In this document: positions 35,656 to 45,808 of the stretch, piece by piece
How positions within the stretch are numbered: position 1 is the stretch's first letter
Layout of the letters: each line of letters opens with the position of its first letter
Notes under the pieces: generated by a model
What the model saw: the letters and a program-made list of their open reading frames with translations, nothing else
What the model was told of the DNA's origin: nothing
Databases searched by the model: none
Made by a program: the position numbers and the translations under genes
NCBI RefSeq assembly: GCF_012277315.1
Contig: NZ_CP051157.1
Coordinates: 845,279 to 909,278 of the forward strand
Direction of reading: 5' to 3'
Length of the DNA: 64,000 bases
From: Wolbachia endosymbiont of Ctenocephalides felis wCfeJ
GTDB taxonomy: Bacteria > Pseudomonadota > Alphaproteobacteria > Rickettsiales > Anaplasmataceae

Positions 35656-36171
35656 GGGATGGACACCTGCAAATTACCTGCTGATTGCAATGTTCGTGAC
35701 CATAATGCAAGAAGTCTGTCACCATTAAGATCTTACTACATTTTTCCTTATTTTTTCATGACGAAATTTTGTTCACAGAGCCTAGATATTCAACAAACCT
35801 CTGCTTGCAATGCGATTAAATGCTTAAATATTCTTCTGGATACTTGTAATTTAGTTGTTTTAATTAACTTAAACTATCAAACGGATGTACCTACACTGAA
35901 GCTCATTTTAAGTAATGTAAAGGCTCTCAAAAAAGAAGACAGTGGACTGAAGTCTAGTGTAGCAACATTTATTGATATCTCGAAGGAGTATGCAAAGAAA
36001 GAAGAACAATTGACAGAAGAACCTATTTATGTAACTATGAATCCAAGTTCAAAACCTCTGGAAATGAATTTAGATAATAGGATAGTAGAAGCAGTAATTA
36101 AAGCACAACAATGGGAACAACTACATATAAGCTTGGAAAGTCTTGGTCCTCAGATGGTGGGTCAGATGTGA
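35614..36171 (+). pseudogene. Probable 5' part of a frameshifted hypothetical gene
   Basis: The frame starts inside the repeat block, so its first 15 or so residues are repeat-derived. A start at 35656 or 35757 is more realistic, but neither has a clear ribosome site. The later part (LKLILSNVKALKKEDSG ... SKEYAKKEEQL) looks like a real helical protein. It overlaps the next frame by 61 bases with a one-base phase change. The likeliest reading is one ancestral gene broken by a frameshift near 36111, though two overlapping genes cannot be ruled out. Confidence 0.45.
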
Positions 36172-37055
36172 ATGCAAATAAAGCTCCAAATAAAACAAAC
36201 AGAATCTGGCCAAGAATAAAATATGCTCTGCAGCAGAAAGGCTTTATAGTTTTGAGTACAAGTGCTTTGATACTTGGCATATCTACAGCTTCAATATATT
36301 TGCAAGACAAAGTAAAGTTCATTGCGTTTTTCAAAAACAGTCCAAGCTATGTGACTATACCAGTCATTGTACTTGTTTCGTTGCTTGTAGCTAGTTCAAT
36401 ATTTTGTGCAATAAATCAATTTAGAGATACTGAGGAGTGTCAAATTCAAGGAAAAGATGCAGATGAAATTTTAGATAAAGTGTTGAGTTGTCAGCCAAAA
36501 GACAAAGTGATAAAATCTATAAGGCTGAAATATAGTAATGGCACTCATTCAAATTTTACACTCAACGCTTTGGAATCTAAAAATGGTTTCATTGAGATTA
36601 ACAAAAAGGTAATCAGTAGAACCACTAAAACAGAATCCATCATCAATGATAGGCCTCTACTTGTTGCATTACTAACCGGTGTAGTTGCTACAAACATAAT
36701 GTTACCTTTAGGAATACTTGCTGTTGATGGTATTGATAACGTACAAAAATTTTACCGTAATCCTCTGACTAATAATGTGGGATTATCATTGCTTATAGGA
36801 TCAGGTGTACTTGCAATATTCATCATATGCCTTGGCGTACATTACTATAGAAAAACAAATTGTACTAACCTGATGTCTTCTCAAGACAAGATTGAAACTA
36901 AAAACATTAATGAAAAATTTATTGAAGAAATAAAACAGGAAAGGATAAATGTTCTGAAGGAAAATCACAGCAAAGATGCCAAATGCAGGAGTTTAACGCT
37001 GGAACAGGTTATAGTCCAATCGCATAATGGTAAAGATATTGTGTATGTTTGCTAA
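36111..37055 (+). CDS. Hypothetical membrane protein with two helix pairs
   Basis: The 314-residue protein has a polar N-terminus (KLGKSWSSDGGSDVN) and two pairs of membrane helices (about 45-65 and 78-100, then 180-203 and 220-245). A soluble domain of about 80 residues lies between them (EECQIQGKDADEILDKVLS ...), and the tail is charged and ends in YVC. The family is not recognised. No ribosome site precedes its ATG, and a stop lies just upstream in this frame. It is therefore probably the 3' part of the gene that begins at about 35.6 kb. It lies in a repeat-rich island. Confidence 0.5.
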   Translation: MGTTTYKLGKSWSSDGGSDVNANKAPNKTNRIWPRIKYALQQKGFIVLSTSALILGISTASIYLQDKVKFIAFFKNSPSYVTIPVIVLVSLLVASSIFCAINQFRDTEECQIQGKDADEILDKVLSCQPKDKVIKSIRLKYSNGTHSNFTLNALESKNGFIEINKKVISRTTKTESIINDRPLLVALLTGVVATNIMLPLGILAVDGIDNVQKFYRNPLTNNVGLSLLIGSGVLAIFIICLGVHYYRKTNCTNLMSSQDKIETKNINEKFIEEIKQERINVLKENHSKDAKCRSLTLEQVIVQSHNGKDIVYVC

Positions 37056-37257
37056 GTTTGTTGTTTTACTGCATTTATTAAATGAAAAAATTTTAGTACA
37101 AATTAAATGACAGACTTCATTTTCAGTATATATCTGTTAAGGGGTGCATGAAAGAGCTACTTTGTCTAGTGTTAACCCTCCCTTGATTATTAACTTTCTA
37201 ATATCTTGTTAATAGCCCCAGCTAAATATTTAATGAATTTAGTGATAGCTTACCGTC

Positions 37258-37436
37258 CGGTTGAAAGCCTCAGTTAAAATTATGAGTAGCTATACAAACA
37301 AGCTTTTGCCTTTTTCCCATTCGGTAAAATTTCTAGGCATTTGAGTAAAGCAGTTTAAAAACTGCTAGCATTAAAAACCAAAAAACTTTAAAATAGATAC
37401 CAACCAGTTCGCTTTTTTTTCCGTTTAGCTTAGATT
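37258..37436 (+). repeat. Dispersed GCC/T-run repeat, copies D1 and D2
   Basis: Two diverged copies of the end motif lie in tandem in the 537-base gap before tig. D1 (37258-37342) has AAGCTTTTGCCTTTTTCCCA and GGTAAAATTTCT. D2 (37360-37436) has CAACCAGTTCGCTTTTTTTT. D2 is preceded by a perfect hairpin, AGCAGTTT / AAACTGCT. The first 200 bases of the gap hold nothing that I recognise. Confidence 0.55.
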
Positions 37437-37520
37437 ATGCAAGAAATCCATTGTATTTTAAGAAAAAATTTATAATCTCTGAATACATTTTTAGTTATAT
37501 AAAAAACCCATTCTTAAGGA

Positions 37521-37548
37521 TTGTATTTAACTTAAATTCTGGTAAAAT
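37521..37548 (+). promoter_or_regulatory. Possible promoter of the tig-clpP-clpX-lon group
   Basis: TTGTAT (37521-37526), a 16-base spacer and TAAAAT (37543-37548) lie 44 bases before the tig start. The match is moderate and no heat-shock type promoter was evident. Confidence 0.35.
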
Positions 37549-37592
37549 GGCTTTGTTAGGATATGAATTAAAATATTTATAAATGGATTGTA

Positions 37593-38936
37593 ATGTCTAG
37601 TAATACACCTCAAAATGCAGTCGAAATAGATACATCAGGTAGCATATATACCTACAGGAAACTCAGTGTAGATAAACTTAAGCATGAGTATGAAATCACA
37701 GTGGATAGTAGCTATATAGAACAGAAGGTGGATTCTAAATTAGAAGAAATAGCAAAAAACGCAAAGCTGCCTGGGTTTAGGTCTGGAAAGATGCCCTACG
37801 ATCTTATTGTGACAAATTACAAAAGTGAAGCTTTGAACCATGTGATAAATAATACAATTGACTATTGCTCAAATGATTTAATGGAAAAAATCAAGGTTAA
37901 ATCTCACCTTTATCCTAAGGTTGATGTTATATCATTACCAGATCTGGATAAAAAGGATGAGAAGGGCAGTTTTGTATATAAACTATCTTTTGAATCAATG
38001 CCGGAGGTGCCAGCAATAGATCTTGATAAGATAAACTTGAAGAGAATCGAGGTAAAAATTGAAGAGGAGGATATCAAAGAATTTATTGACTCTATAAAGA
38101 CAGAGTTTCCTGATCTTGTCTCTGTTGACGACGTTTCTTATCAAGCGCAAAATGGGGATAAGCTGACAATTGACTTTGAAGGACGAATTAGGAACAAACT
38201 TTTCCAAGGTGGCAGTGGAAAGAATTTTGAGGTTACTTTGGGGTCTGGTACATTTATTAATGGTTTTGAAGATCAATTGATTGGCATGACAAAAGGAGAA
38301 ACGAAAAGCTTTAAGTTGAAGTTTCCTCAAGATTATCAGGCAATCTCTCTTGCAGGACAGGAGGCTGATTTTTCCGTTTTAGTTAATGATATTAAAGTTA
38401 CCCAAGACGCTGGAAGCGATGATGAAGCAGCCAAGAGAATGGGGTTTGAAGATTATTCGTCACTGAAAAATTATGCAAAAAAAGTGATTGGTGGTCAGTG
38501 TAAAGAAATGAGAGATCTCTTGATTAAGAAGGAGCTATTTGACTATTTGGATTCTAGTTATAGTTTTGATTTACCTAAAGACGTGGTAAAACAGGAGCAA
38601 CAGAGAGTGGAAGGAGAATTGAACTCTCAAAATGACTCTTATAAAGAGGCTGAAAAGCGCGTAAAACTTGCAATGTTATTTATGAAGTTTAGTACAGAAC
38701 ATAAAATATCGTTAACTCAGAATGATGTTTTAAATATTATTATAAATCAGTATGTAAGTAAAAGTGCGCCGTTTGATAAAGTGGTTAAGCATTTTAAATC
38801 AGACAGGCAGTTTCAAGAGTTAGTTAGGGGACAAGCCCTTGAGCATAAAGTTACAGATTATATAATAGAAAAGGTTAATAAAGAAGAACAGATTATTTCT
38901 GTGAAAGAGTTAAAAGAATTATTTGATAATATTTAG
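37593..38936 (+). CDS. tig: Trigger factor
   Basis: Trigger factor is the ribosome-bound chaperone that meets nascent chains. The 447-residue protein has the N-terminal ribosome-binding region ([18 protein letters not shown], with GFRSGKMP near residue 61 for the usual GFRxGKxP). A FKBP-like peptidyl-prolyl isomerase domain follows at about 180-270 ([28 protein letters not shown]), then a helical C-terminal cradle. It heads the tight tig-clpP-clpX-lon order common in alphaproteobacteria. Confidence 0.97.
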   Translation: MSSNTPQNAVEIDTSGSIYTYRKLSVDKLKHEYEITVDSSYIEQKVDSKLEEIAKNAKLPGFRSGKMPYDLIVTNYKSEALNHVINNTIDYCSNDLMEKIKVKSHLYPKVDVISLPDLDKKDEKGSFVYKLSFESMPEVPAIDLDKINLKRIEVKIEEEDIKEFIDSIKTEFPDLVSVDDVSYQAQNGDKLTIDFEGRIRNKLFQGGSGKNFEVTLGSGTFINGFEDQLIGMTKGETKSFKLKFPQDYQAISLAGQEADFSVLVNDIKVTQDAGSDDEAAKRMGFEDYSSLKNYAKKVIGGQCKEMRDLLIKKELFDYLDSSYSFDLPKDVVKQEQQRVEGELNSQNDSYKEAEKRVKLAMLFMKFSTEHKISLTQNDVLNIIINQYVSKSAPFDKVVKHFKSDRQFQELVRGQALEHKVTDYIIEKVNKEEQIISVKELKELFDNI

Positions 38937-38947
38937 TAGGGAAGGGT

Positions 38948-39547
38948 ATGACTCTTATACCAATTGTAATTGAGCAAACTAGTCGTGGTGAGCGTGCTTA
39001 TGACATATATTCAAGGTTAGTAAAAGAAAGAATAATCTTTGTAACTGGTCCTGTTGAAGATAATATGGCTAGCGTAATAGTGGCACAGCTTTTGTTTTTA
39101 GAATCGGAAAACCCTGATAAAGATATTTATATGTATATTAACTCGCCAGGTGGTGTTGTTACTGCTGGTTTATCGATCTATGATACAATGCAGTATATAA
39201 AGCCAGATGTTTCAACTCTGTGTATAGGCCAAGCTGCATCTATGGGTTCTCTGTTACTTGCAGCGGGCACAAAAGGTAAGCGTTACTCTTTGCCTCATTC
39301 AAGAATTATGATACATCAGCCATCTGGGGGTTATCAGGGCCAGGCAACTGATATAGAAATACATGCTAATGAAATTTTGCGAGTTAAGAAAAAGCTGAAT
39401 CAGATCTATGAGAAACATACTGGAAATTCACTAAAGAAGATTGAAGAAATGATGGAAAGAGATAAATTCATGGATTCTGAAGAAGCTAAGAAAATTGGCT
39501 TGGTTGATAGAGTGATAGCTGAGCGTAAAGATATTAAAGTTGAGTAG
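38948..39547 (+). CDS. clpP: ATP-dependent Clp protease proteolytic subunit
   Basis: ClpP is the tetradecameric serine protease that degrades substrates fed by ClpX. The 199-residue protein has the catalytic Ser in [13 protein letters not shown], the His in [10 protein letters not shown] and the Asp further on. Length is normal. The start lies 11 bases after the tig stop, with AGGGAAGGG as ribosome site. clpX follows after 11 bases. Confidence 0.98.
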   Translation: MTLIPIVIEQTSRGERAYDIYSRLVKERIIFVTGPVEDNMASVIVAQLLFLESENPDKDIYMYINSPGGVVTAGLSIYDTMQYIKPDVSTLCIGQAASMGSLLLAAGTKGKRYSLPHSRIMIHQPSGGYQGQATDIEIHANEILRVKKKLNQIYEKHTGNSLKKIEEMMERDKFMDSEEAKKIGLVDRVIAERKDIKVE

Positions 39548-39558
39548 AAGGTGAGTTA

Positions 39559-40836
39559 ATGGATAACAATGATGATTTGCACTATTGTTCTTTTTGCAAC
39601 AAAGCACAAAACGAAGTAGATAAATTAATAACTAACTCTTCGGATGGCTTGAAAGTGTTTATTTGTAATGAGTGCATAGAGTTATCTCATAAAGCAATAA
39701 GCCAAAAGAAAGGGGGACCTTTCAATTCAGATTATATGTCTGATGTAAAGTTGCTACTAAAGAAGCCTGAGGATATAAAAAATTTTCTTAGCAAACATGT
39801 TGTCGGTCAAGAACATGCACAGCATGTTTTGTCCGTAGCTATGTATAACCATTGTCAATCCATGGCACAAATTCACTCTATAAGTGACATTGAGATCGAA
39901 AAATCGAATGTAATGCTCATCGGTCCCACTGGTTCTGGTAAAACTTTATTGGCTAAAACACTCGCTAAAGTCTCAGACGTACCATTTGCTATGGCTGATG
40001 CAACAACTTTGACAGAAGCCGGTTATGTAGGTGATGATGTAGAAAGTGTGTTGTCACGTCTATTGCAAGCTGCAAATTACGATGTTGCAAAAGCACAGCG
40101 CGGTATAGTGTTTATAGACGAAATAGATAAGATCACAAGAAAATCTGAGAGCACTTCAATAACACGTGACGTTTCAGGTGAGGGAGTGCAGCAAGCTTTG
40201 CTTAAAATTATGGAAGGCACGGTTGCTTATGTTCCACCGCATGGGGGACGGAAACATCCACAGCAAGAATTTATACAAGTGGACACTAATAATATATTGT
40301 TTATCTGTGGGGGAGCTTTTGAAGGTTTAGATAAAATCATTGAAGCGAGAGAAAGAGGAACATCAGTTGGCTTTGGGGCGGATATCAGCCGGTCTAAAGA
40401 GCAAAGGAAAAAAAATACCTTACATGATGTTCAACCTGAAGATTTGATCAAATTTGGTTTAATACCGGAATTTGTGGGGCGGGTTCCAATAACTGCTGTT
40501 TTAGATGAGTTAGATCATGAAGATCTAATACATGTATTAATAGAACCAAGAAATGCACTAATAAAACAATACAAGGCATTACTTGCGTTTAGCAAAGTAA
40601 ACCTTGAGTTTTCAGATGAAGCAATATCTGCGATTGCTAAAAAGGCTATGAGTTATAAAACAGGCGCAAGAATGTTACGTGCTATTTTAGAATCACTTTT
40701 GCTTGATGTTATGTATACAGCTGGAAATGGAGGTCTTGAAGGCAGTACAATAATAATCACTAAGGAAATGGTAGAATTAGGAAAAGCAGTGATTAATCAT
40801 GGTAACAAAAGCAGTGTTATAACAGTTAATGATTAA
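39559..40836 (+). CDS. clpX: ATP-dependent Clp protease ATPase subunit ClpX
   Basis: ClpX unfolds substrates for ClpP. The 425-residue protein starts with the four-Cys zinc-binding domain ([27 protein letters not shown]). Walker A is [15 protein letters not shown] near residue 121, Walker B is VFIDEID, and the ClpX-specific pore and sensor motifs ([20 protein letters not shown]) follow. The zinc domain excludes HslU. It is 11 bases after clpP, and lon begins 15 bases downstream. Confidence 0.98.
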   Translation: MDNNDDLHYCSFCNKAQNEVDKLITNSSDGLKVFICNECIELSHKAISQKKGGPFNSDYMSDVKLLLKKPEDIKNFLSKHVVGQEHAQHVLSVAMYNHCQSMAQIHSISDIEIEKSNVMLIGPTGSGKTLLAKTLAKVSDVPFAMADATTLTEAGYVGDDVESVLSRLLQAANYDVAKAQRGIVFIDEIDKITRKSESTSITRDVSGEGVQQALLKIMEGTVAYVPPHGGRKHPQQEFIQVDTNNILFICGGAFEGLDKIIEARERGTSVGFGADISRSKEQRKKNTLHDVQPEDLIKFGLIPEFVGRVPITAVLDELDHEDLIHVLIEPRNALIKQYKALLAFSKVNLEFSDEAISAIAKKAMSYKTGARMLRAILESLLLDVMYTAGNGGLEGSTIIITKEMVELGKAVINHGNKSSVITVND

Positions 40837-40851
40837 TTGGGAGCATGTGTT

Positions 40852-43311
40852 ATGAACATTGAATGTGCTGTAGACTCTAGTTTTGCTGTATTACCAGTGT
40901 TACCCTTAAGAGATGTAGTAATTTTTCCAAATATAGTGGTTCCTTTATTTATAGGCAGAGAAAAATCTATTAATGCGTTGGAGTATGCAATTAATAATGT
41001 TTGTCGTAAAAATGAGATTTTTCTTGTGACGCAGCGAGATGGTTCCATTGATAATCCAGGGCCACAAGACCTTTATGAAGTAGGCGTGCTAGCAAATATT
41101 GTACAACCATTAATAAAATTACCTGACAATGCAGTAAAAGTTGTAATCCAAGGAGTAAGTAGAGGAAGAATTTTAGAGTATATTAGCTCTCATACCTTAT
41201 TGCAAGCTAAAGTGGAGTTAAGTCATCATGATGAATGTGAAGAAAATGAAGATAATGTTGATCTGGAGGCTTTGAGGCGATCTGTTATAAATGCATTTGA
41301 TAGTTGGTGCAAGCTGAACAAGAAAAATCAGCCTGAAGTTGTTGTCAATCCCATAGAGCAAATCAAAGAAATTGATCAGCTCGTGGACACAATAGTTTCA
41401 TATTTAAATATAAAAGCATCAGATAAACAAAGTATACTTGAGACTTACGGTCCAGGAGAGCGTTTAAGAAAAGCTTTTACTTTGATTGAGAGAGAAATAA
41501 GCATTTTGAATGCACAAAACCGTTTATATAAAACAATTAAATCACAAGTTGAGAGCACTCAGAAAGCTTACTATCTTAACGAGCAATTAAAAGCCATACA
41601 GAAAGAATTAGGCGAATTTGAAAATGGAGAAGAAGGAAATACAATAAATGAATTTGAGAAAAAAATAAGTGAAACAAAACTTTCCCAGGAAGCAAGAGAA
41701 AAAGTCATCACTGAGTTGAAGAGATATAAGAAAATGAATCCCATTTCTCCTGAAGCTACAGTTATATCTAATTATCTGTATTGGTTACTTGACCTGCCAT
41801 GGGGCAAATACAAGGATGTAAAAATTAATTTAAACGCAGCTAAAAAAATCCTAGATGAAAATCATTATGGTATAGAGAAAGTAAAAGATAGGATAATAGA
41901 ATTTTTAGCAGTATTAAAGAGGGTAAAAGAGATAAAGGGTCCCATACTTTGTTTAGTTGGACCACCTGGTGTTGGTAAAACTTCTTTAGCTAAATCTATG
42001 GCAAAAGCAATAGGAAGAGATTTTGTCCGCATCGCTCTTGGTGGTGTGCGTGATGAATCTGAAATACGTGGCCATAGGAAAACTTACATTGGTTCAATGC
42101 CTGGCAAAATTATTCAACACATGAAAAAAGCCAGTTCATGCAATCCGCTCTTTTTACTTGATGAAATAGATAAGATGGGTTCTGATTCGCGTGGTGACCC
42201 TGCATCTGCATTGCTTGAAGTTTTGGACACTGAGCACAATAAGCACTTTACGGACCATTACTTAGAAGTTGAGTTTGATCTTTCAAGTGTGATGTTTGTA
42301 GCTACAGCAAACAGTTTAAACTTGCCGTATCCTTTACGTGATAGGATGGAAATCATACAATTGTCTGGTTATACTGAGGATGAAAAAGTTAGTATTGCTA
42401 AATATCATCTGATTCCCAAGTTGAAGGAAGAGCATGGTTTGCGTCAAAAGGAATGGAGTATTACTGGCGATGCGCTTTATAAGTTGATACGTTTGTACAC
42501 ACGTGAAAGTGGCGTTCGTAGTATGGAAAGGGAGCTTGCGAAGCTCATGAGAAAAGCAGTTAAAAAAATATTGACTGATAAAAGTAAGAAAATATCTGTA
42601 GGAACTGACAATTTACAGGATTATTTAGGGGTACGTAAATATACCTTTGGTATTGCAGAAAATGAGAGTTTGGTAGGAGTGGTAACTGGACTTGCCTACA
42701 CTGAAACAGGTGGTGATATCTTAACGATAGAGTCAGTCCTGATTCCAGGTAAAGGAGAAATAAAATACACGGGAAAACTTGGAGAGGTGATGCAAGAATC
42801 TATAAAAGCCGCATATAGTTATATCCGGTCAAATTGTCTGTTTTTTGGAATAAAGCCTGAAAAATTTAAAAGTAACGATATACATTTGCATATACCTGAA
42901 GGTGCTGTACCAAAAGATGGACCTTCTGCTGGTAGCGCAGTATGTACGTCTATTGTTTCTCTTATGACAAATATACCAGTTGATAAAAGTGTTGCTATGA
43001 CAGGTGAAGTAACGTTGCGGGGTAGAGTTTTGGCTATTGGAGGCTTGAGAGAAAAGTTGCTTGCAGCACTCAGAGGGTCTATCAAAACTGTGATTATACC
43101 TAGCGAAAATGAAAAGGATATACAAGAAATTCCTATAAATATTAAGGAAAAGGTCAACATAGTTTTTGTCAAGAACATTGATGAAGTGATAAAAATTGCT
43201 TTGATACGGCCCACTATTCCAATCAAGAACGATACAGGAAATAGTACACCATCTTCCTCTGTAAAAGATAAAGACGGTAACTTTTCTGAGCTGGACACAC
43301 TAAAGCATTAG
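40852..43311 (+). CDS. lon: ATP-dependent protease Lon
   Basis: Lon degrades misfolded and regulatory proteins in the cytoplasm. The ATG at 40852 follows GGGAG and gives 819 residues, while an earlier TTG directly after the clpX stop is less likely. Domains in order: an N-terminal substrate-binding domain (VLPVLPLRDVVIFPN), the AAA+ module with Walker A GPPGVGKTSLAKS near residue 370, and the C-terminal protease with the catalytic Ser in PKDGPSAGSA. The Lys follows about 43 residues later. It converges with ftsQ, with 8 bases between the stops. Confidence 0.97.
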   Translation: MNIECAVDSSFAVLPVLPLRDVVIFPNIVVPLFIGREKSINALEYAINNVCRKNEIFLVTQRDGSIDNPGPQDLYEVGVLANIVQPLIKLPDNAVKVVIQGVSRGRILEYISSHTLLQAKVELSHHDECEENEDNVDLEALRRSVINAFDSWCKLNKKNQPEVVVNPIEQIKEIDQLVDTIVSYLNIKASDKQSILETYGPGERLRKAFTLIEREISILNAQNRLYKTIKSQVESTQKAYYLNEQLKAIQKELGEFENGEEGNTINEFEKKISETKLSQEAREKVITELKRYKKMNPISPEATVISNYLYWLLDLPWGKYKDVKINLNAAKKILDENHYGIEKVKDRIIEFLAVLKRVKEIKGPILCLVGPPGVGKTSLAKSMAKAIGRDFVRIALGGVRDESEIRGHRKTYIGSMPGKIIQHMKKASSCNPLFLLDEIDKMGSDSRGDPASALLEVLDTEHNKHFTDHYLEVEFDLSSVMFVATANSLNLPYPLRDRMEIIQLSGYTEDEKVSIAKYHLIPKLKEEHGLRQKEWSITGDALYKLIRLYTRESGVRSMERELAKLMRKAVKKILTDKSKKISVGTDNLQDYLGVRKYTFGIAENESLVGVVTGLAYTETGGDILTIESVLIPGKGEIKYTGKLGEVMQESIKAAYSYIRSNCLFFGIKPEKFKSNDIHLHIPEGAVPKDGPSAGSAVCTSIVSLMTNIPVDKSVAMTGEVTLRGRVLAIGGLREKLLAALRGSIKTVIIPSENEKDIQEIPINIKEKVNIVFVKNIDEVIKIALIRPTIPIKNDTGNSTPSSSVKDKDGNFSELDTLKH

Positions 43312-43319
43312 ATGTAGAG

Positions 43320-44078
43320 TTAGCGTTTTACAAAGATTTTATCAATAATACGCATATCAATTATGCTCCAATCGCTAAAAGTGAAATCAGTTGTATTCTG
43401 CAGATGGCCTAAGTAATCCCATGCGCCATTAGGATTATCTTCAGGCAGTTTGACTGTGGAACCGTTATCAAGTATGATGTTCCATCTTCTTCCCCCTACA
43501 TAAACACAAGAAGAAATATGGTCTCTTAATTGAGTTTTGCTCTTTAATATATCTTGAACAAATTTTAGGTTCGATAGCGAGTTTTGTCCTGTAATCACAA
43601 CAAGATTATCTATTGGATAGTCATCTACAATCACTTTACCTTCGTAATCGATTACTGAAGTCCTGTTACCATCTTTCCATAGAGCAAACGGTTTATGTTC
43701 ATCTATGTTAATATGTAAGGTGTTGGGCAAAGTTCTATAAATTCTTACGTATTTTATCCATTTGCTTGCGGACTGTATGTTATCAGCAAGTCTTGAAAGC
43801 GATACATACATAATCGGTTGCGTTTTATCTACTAAACCTAAAATGTCCTTTTCGTTTGTGAATTTATTGCCAGTTACAACTACTTCATCGATTGAAAATC
43901 CACTGCTGAGTAACAAACTGGATAAATGATCATTACACCAAGTGAGGTAATAATTAAATCGATTTGTGATTTTATCAAGTGAGCTATAGAGTACTAGCGT
44001 AAGAAAGAGTGCTGTTATGATAACCAAAGCACACTTACGGAGAAAACTCCTTTGGCTTCTAGTAACACTGCTTAGCAT
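43320..44078 (-). CDS. ftsQ: Cell division protein FtsQ
   Basis: FtsQ is a bitopic inner-membrane protein linking early and late divisome parts. The 252-residue protein has a basic N-terminus, one membrane helix (CALVIITALFLTLVLYS, about 15-32), a POTRA domain (FSIDEVVVTGNKFTNEKDIL) and the FtsQ domain (VYVGGRRWNIILDNGSTVKL). It overlaps the ddl stop by 20 bases, keeping the ddl-ftsQ order of the division and wall cluster, although murC, murB and ftsA are absent here. Confidence 0.92.
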   Translation of the reverse strand: MLSSVTRSQRSFLRKCALVIITALFLTLVLYSSLDKITNRFNYYLTWCNDHLSSLLLSSGFSIDEVVVTGNKFTNEKDILGLVDKTQPIMYVSLSRLADNIQSASKWIKYVRIYRTLPNTLHINIDEHKPFALWKDGNRTSVIDYEGKVIVDDYPIDNLVVITGQNSLSNLKFVQDILKSKTQLRDHISSCVYVGGRRWNIILDNGSTVKLPEDNPNGAWDYLGHLQNTTDFTFSDWSIIDMRIIDKIFVKR

Positions 44079-45081
44079 TCACTTGGTCTCCAATACTTTT
44101 ATGCTGCAAACTATCTTCAACGATAATTTTAACAAATTCATTAAAATTGATTCCTTTTGTCAACTTTGCAATTTCTGGCACTAACGATAACTCAGTAAAA
44201 CCAGGGTGTGTATTGATCTCAAGCATTTTGAGAGTGTTATCCTTAGGGTTATAACGAAAATCTGAACGAGAAAGAGTTTTGCATCCTAGAAACTGATGAA
44301 CTTTCAATGCATATTCCAAGGTCATTTTATATATATCATCAGGAATTTCAGCAGGAAATATATGCTCTGCAAATCCATTTGTATATTTTGCTTCATAATC
44401 ATAGAATTTATTTTTTGGTCGTATTTCCATAGTGCCAATTGCCTCATCTAGCAATACAGCAGTGTGTAACTCTACATCAGGTACATACTCTTCTATGATC
44501 ATCAAATCTCTTGAATAGTCTTTTGTCATCCCAGTACTTGATACTGGGATCCGTTTTTCTTTTTCCTGGTCACGCATTGGAATGGAACAAAACATGTTTC
44601 TTAATTTTAAATAATCATCATGCAAGAAAACTATGTGCACTCCAATGCTCGAGCCTTCATTAATTGGTTTTAAGACGTACGGATATTCAATTTTAATATT
44701 GTTTTTTAGTACATCTTCTCGACTAATTATGTATCCTTTTGGAGTATCAATACCGAGGGACCGGAATATATGCTTGGACATTGCTTTATTCATAGCAATA
44801 GCTGAAGCCATGACTCCCGAGTGTGTATACTTTATACCTAAAATTTCTAATAAACCCTGAATGCAGCCATCTTCACCATAAGTTCCATGCAGAGCAATAA
44901 AAGCAAGATCGGGATTAATTTTTTTCAGCTTTTCAGTAATGTTGCTGTCAACATCTATTTCTATTGTATTATACGAAAGGTTGTCGAGCGCCTTTTTTAC
45001 CGCTTTTCCGCTCATCAGTGATATTTCCCTTTCACGAGAGAATCCACCACTCAAAATTGCTATAGTTAGAACCATGGTCAC
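44059..45081 (-). CDS. ddl: D-alanine--D-alanine ligase, with an in-frame repeat insertion
   Basis: Ddl makes the D-Ala-D-Ala dipeptide for lipid II. The 340-residue ATP-grasp protein has the N-terminal ILSGGFSREREISLMSG, FIALHGTYGEDG, YPYVLKPINEGSSIGV and the metal-binding MLEINTHPGFTELS. About 12 extra residues (RIPVSSTGMTKD region) are encoded by a palindromic repeat at 44525-44553. They fall between the domain-linking region and LMIIEEYVPDVELHTA, and presumably form a surface loop. The start could also be the Met two codons later. It overlaps ftsQ by 20 bases. Confidence 0.95.
   Translation of the reverse strand: MTMVLTIAILSGGFSREREISLMSGKAVKKALDNLSYNTIEIDVDSNITEKLKKINPDLAFIALHGTYGEDGCIQGLLEILGIKYTHSGVMASAIAMNKAMSKHIFRSLGIDTPKGYIISREDVLKNNIKIEYPYVLKPINEGSSIGVHIVFLHDDYLKLRNMFCSIPMRDQEKEKRIPVSSTGMTKDYSRDLMIIEEYVPDVELHTAVLLDEAIGTMEIRPKNKFYDYEAKYTNGFAEHIFPAEIPDDIYKMTLEYALKVHQFLGCKTLSRSDFRYNPKDNTLKMLEINTHPGFTELSLVPEIAKLTKGINFNEFVKIIVEDSLQHKSIGDQVNAKQCY
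44525..44553 (-). repeat. Half palindromic element inside ddl
   Basis: A 29-base arm, GTCATCCCAGTACTTG ... GGGATCCG on the + strand, identical in type to the intergenic elements. Its own core CCCAGTA-x(5)-TACTGGG is a palindrome. The ddl frame is open through it. Confidence 0.8.
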
Positions 45082-45304
45082 TCTATATTTTACTATATAG
45101 CATACATAAAGGTGCTCTTACCTTCAATAGAAACCTACTGTTATAGCTAAAGTAACTGAGATTTACCGATGATTTGACAAATCTCCGTTCTACTATGCTT
45201 TAACGGATTAGTTGGTATTGAATAATATTAAAAACATAAACAACACCCCCACTACCAGCAATCAAAAACAACAACCGTGGGAGTTTCCTTTTCTTTCAGT
45301 AGCA

Positions 45305-45679
45305 TTATTCTAGATTTTCGCCAAAATAAGCTGCTTTGTCTTTTTTTTCTTTATACTCTTCTGCTTCATCCAGAGGTTGTTTTTTAGCCGTGATGTTTGG
45401 CCACTTCTGTGAATATTCCACATTTATGTCATAAAACAACTTGAAAGTTTTTTGTTCACTGCTCAGTAACTCTTCATCTAGTTCTAAAATTTCTTTTATT
45501 GAATCATCAGTTATAATTGCATCTACCGGACATTCGGGTATGCACACTCCGCAATCAATACATTCATCTGGATTAATCACGAGCATATTCTTGCCTTCAT
45601 AAAAGCAGTCAACAGGACACACTTCTACACAATCTGTATATTTACATTTTATGCATTTATCCGTAACAAAATGTGTCAT
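45305..45679 (-). CDS. fdxA: Seven-iron ferredoxin FdxA-type
   Basis: The ATG at 45679 ([16 protein letters not shown]) is the usual FdxA start, since an earlier start would add an unrelated leader. The 124-residue protein has the 3Fe-4S and 4Fe-4S pattern [17 protein letters not shown], and a second cluster motif [14 protein letters not shown]-terminal helical extension is typical of alphaproteobacterial FdxA. It is an electron carrier of unknown partner and is transcribed alone. The 223-base gap downstream holds an inverted CTCCCAC / GTGGG pair that may be its terminator. Confidence 0.9.
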   Translation of the reverse strand: MTHFVTDKCIKCKYTDCVEVCPVDCFYEGKNMLVINPDECIDCGVCIPECPVDAIITDDSIKEILELDEELLSSEQKTFKLFYDINVEYSQKWPNITAKKQPLDEAEEYKEKKDKAAYFGENLE

Positions 45680-45808
45680 AAAGTAATGTATATTTGTACA
45701 TCTTGGGTACACTAAACTAATAAGAAATTCAAGTCTTTTGGTTATTATTATAGTTTAAATGCTAATAAATATTGGGTATCTTCTAAGTAATTGAAAGAAA
45801 ATCCCTTT

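Noticed and set aside
36098..36334. Reverse-strand frame opposite the frameshift region at 36.1 kb
   Set aside because: It mirrors the membrane helices of the + strand gene and has no ribosome site or independent support.
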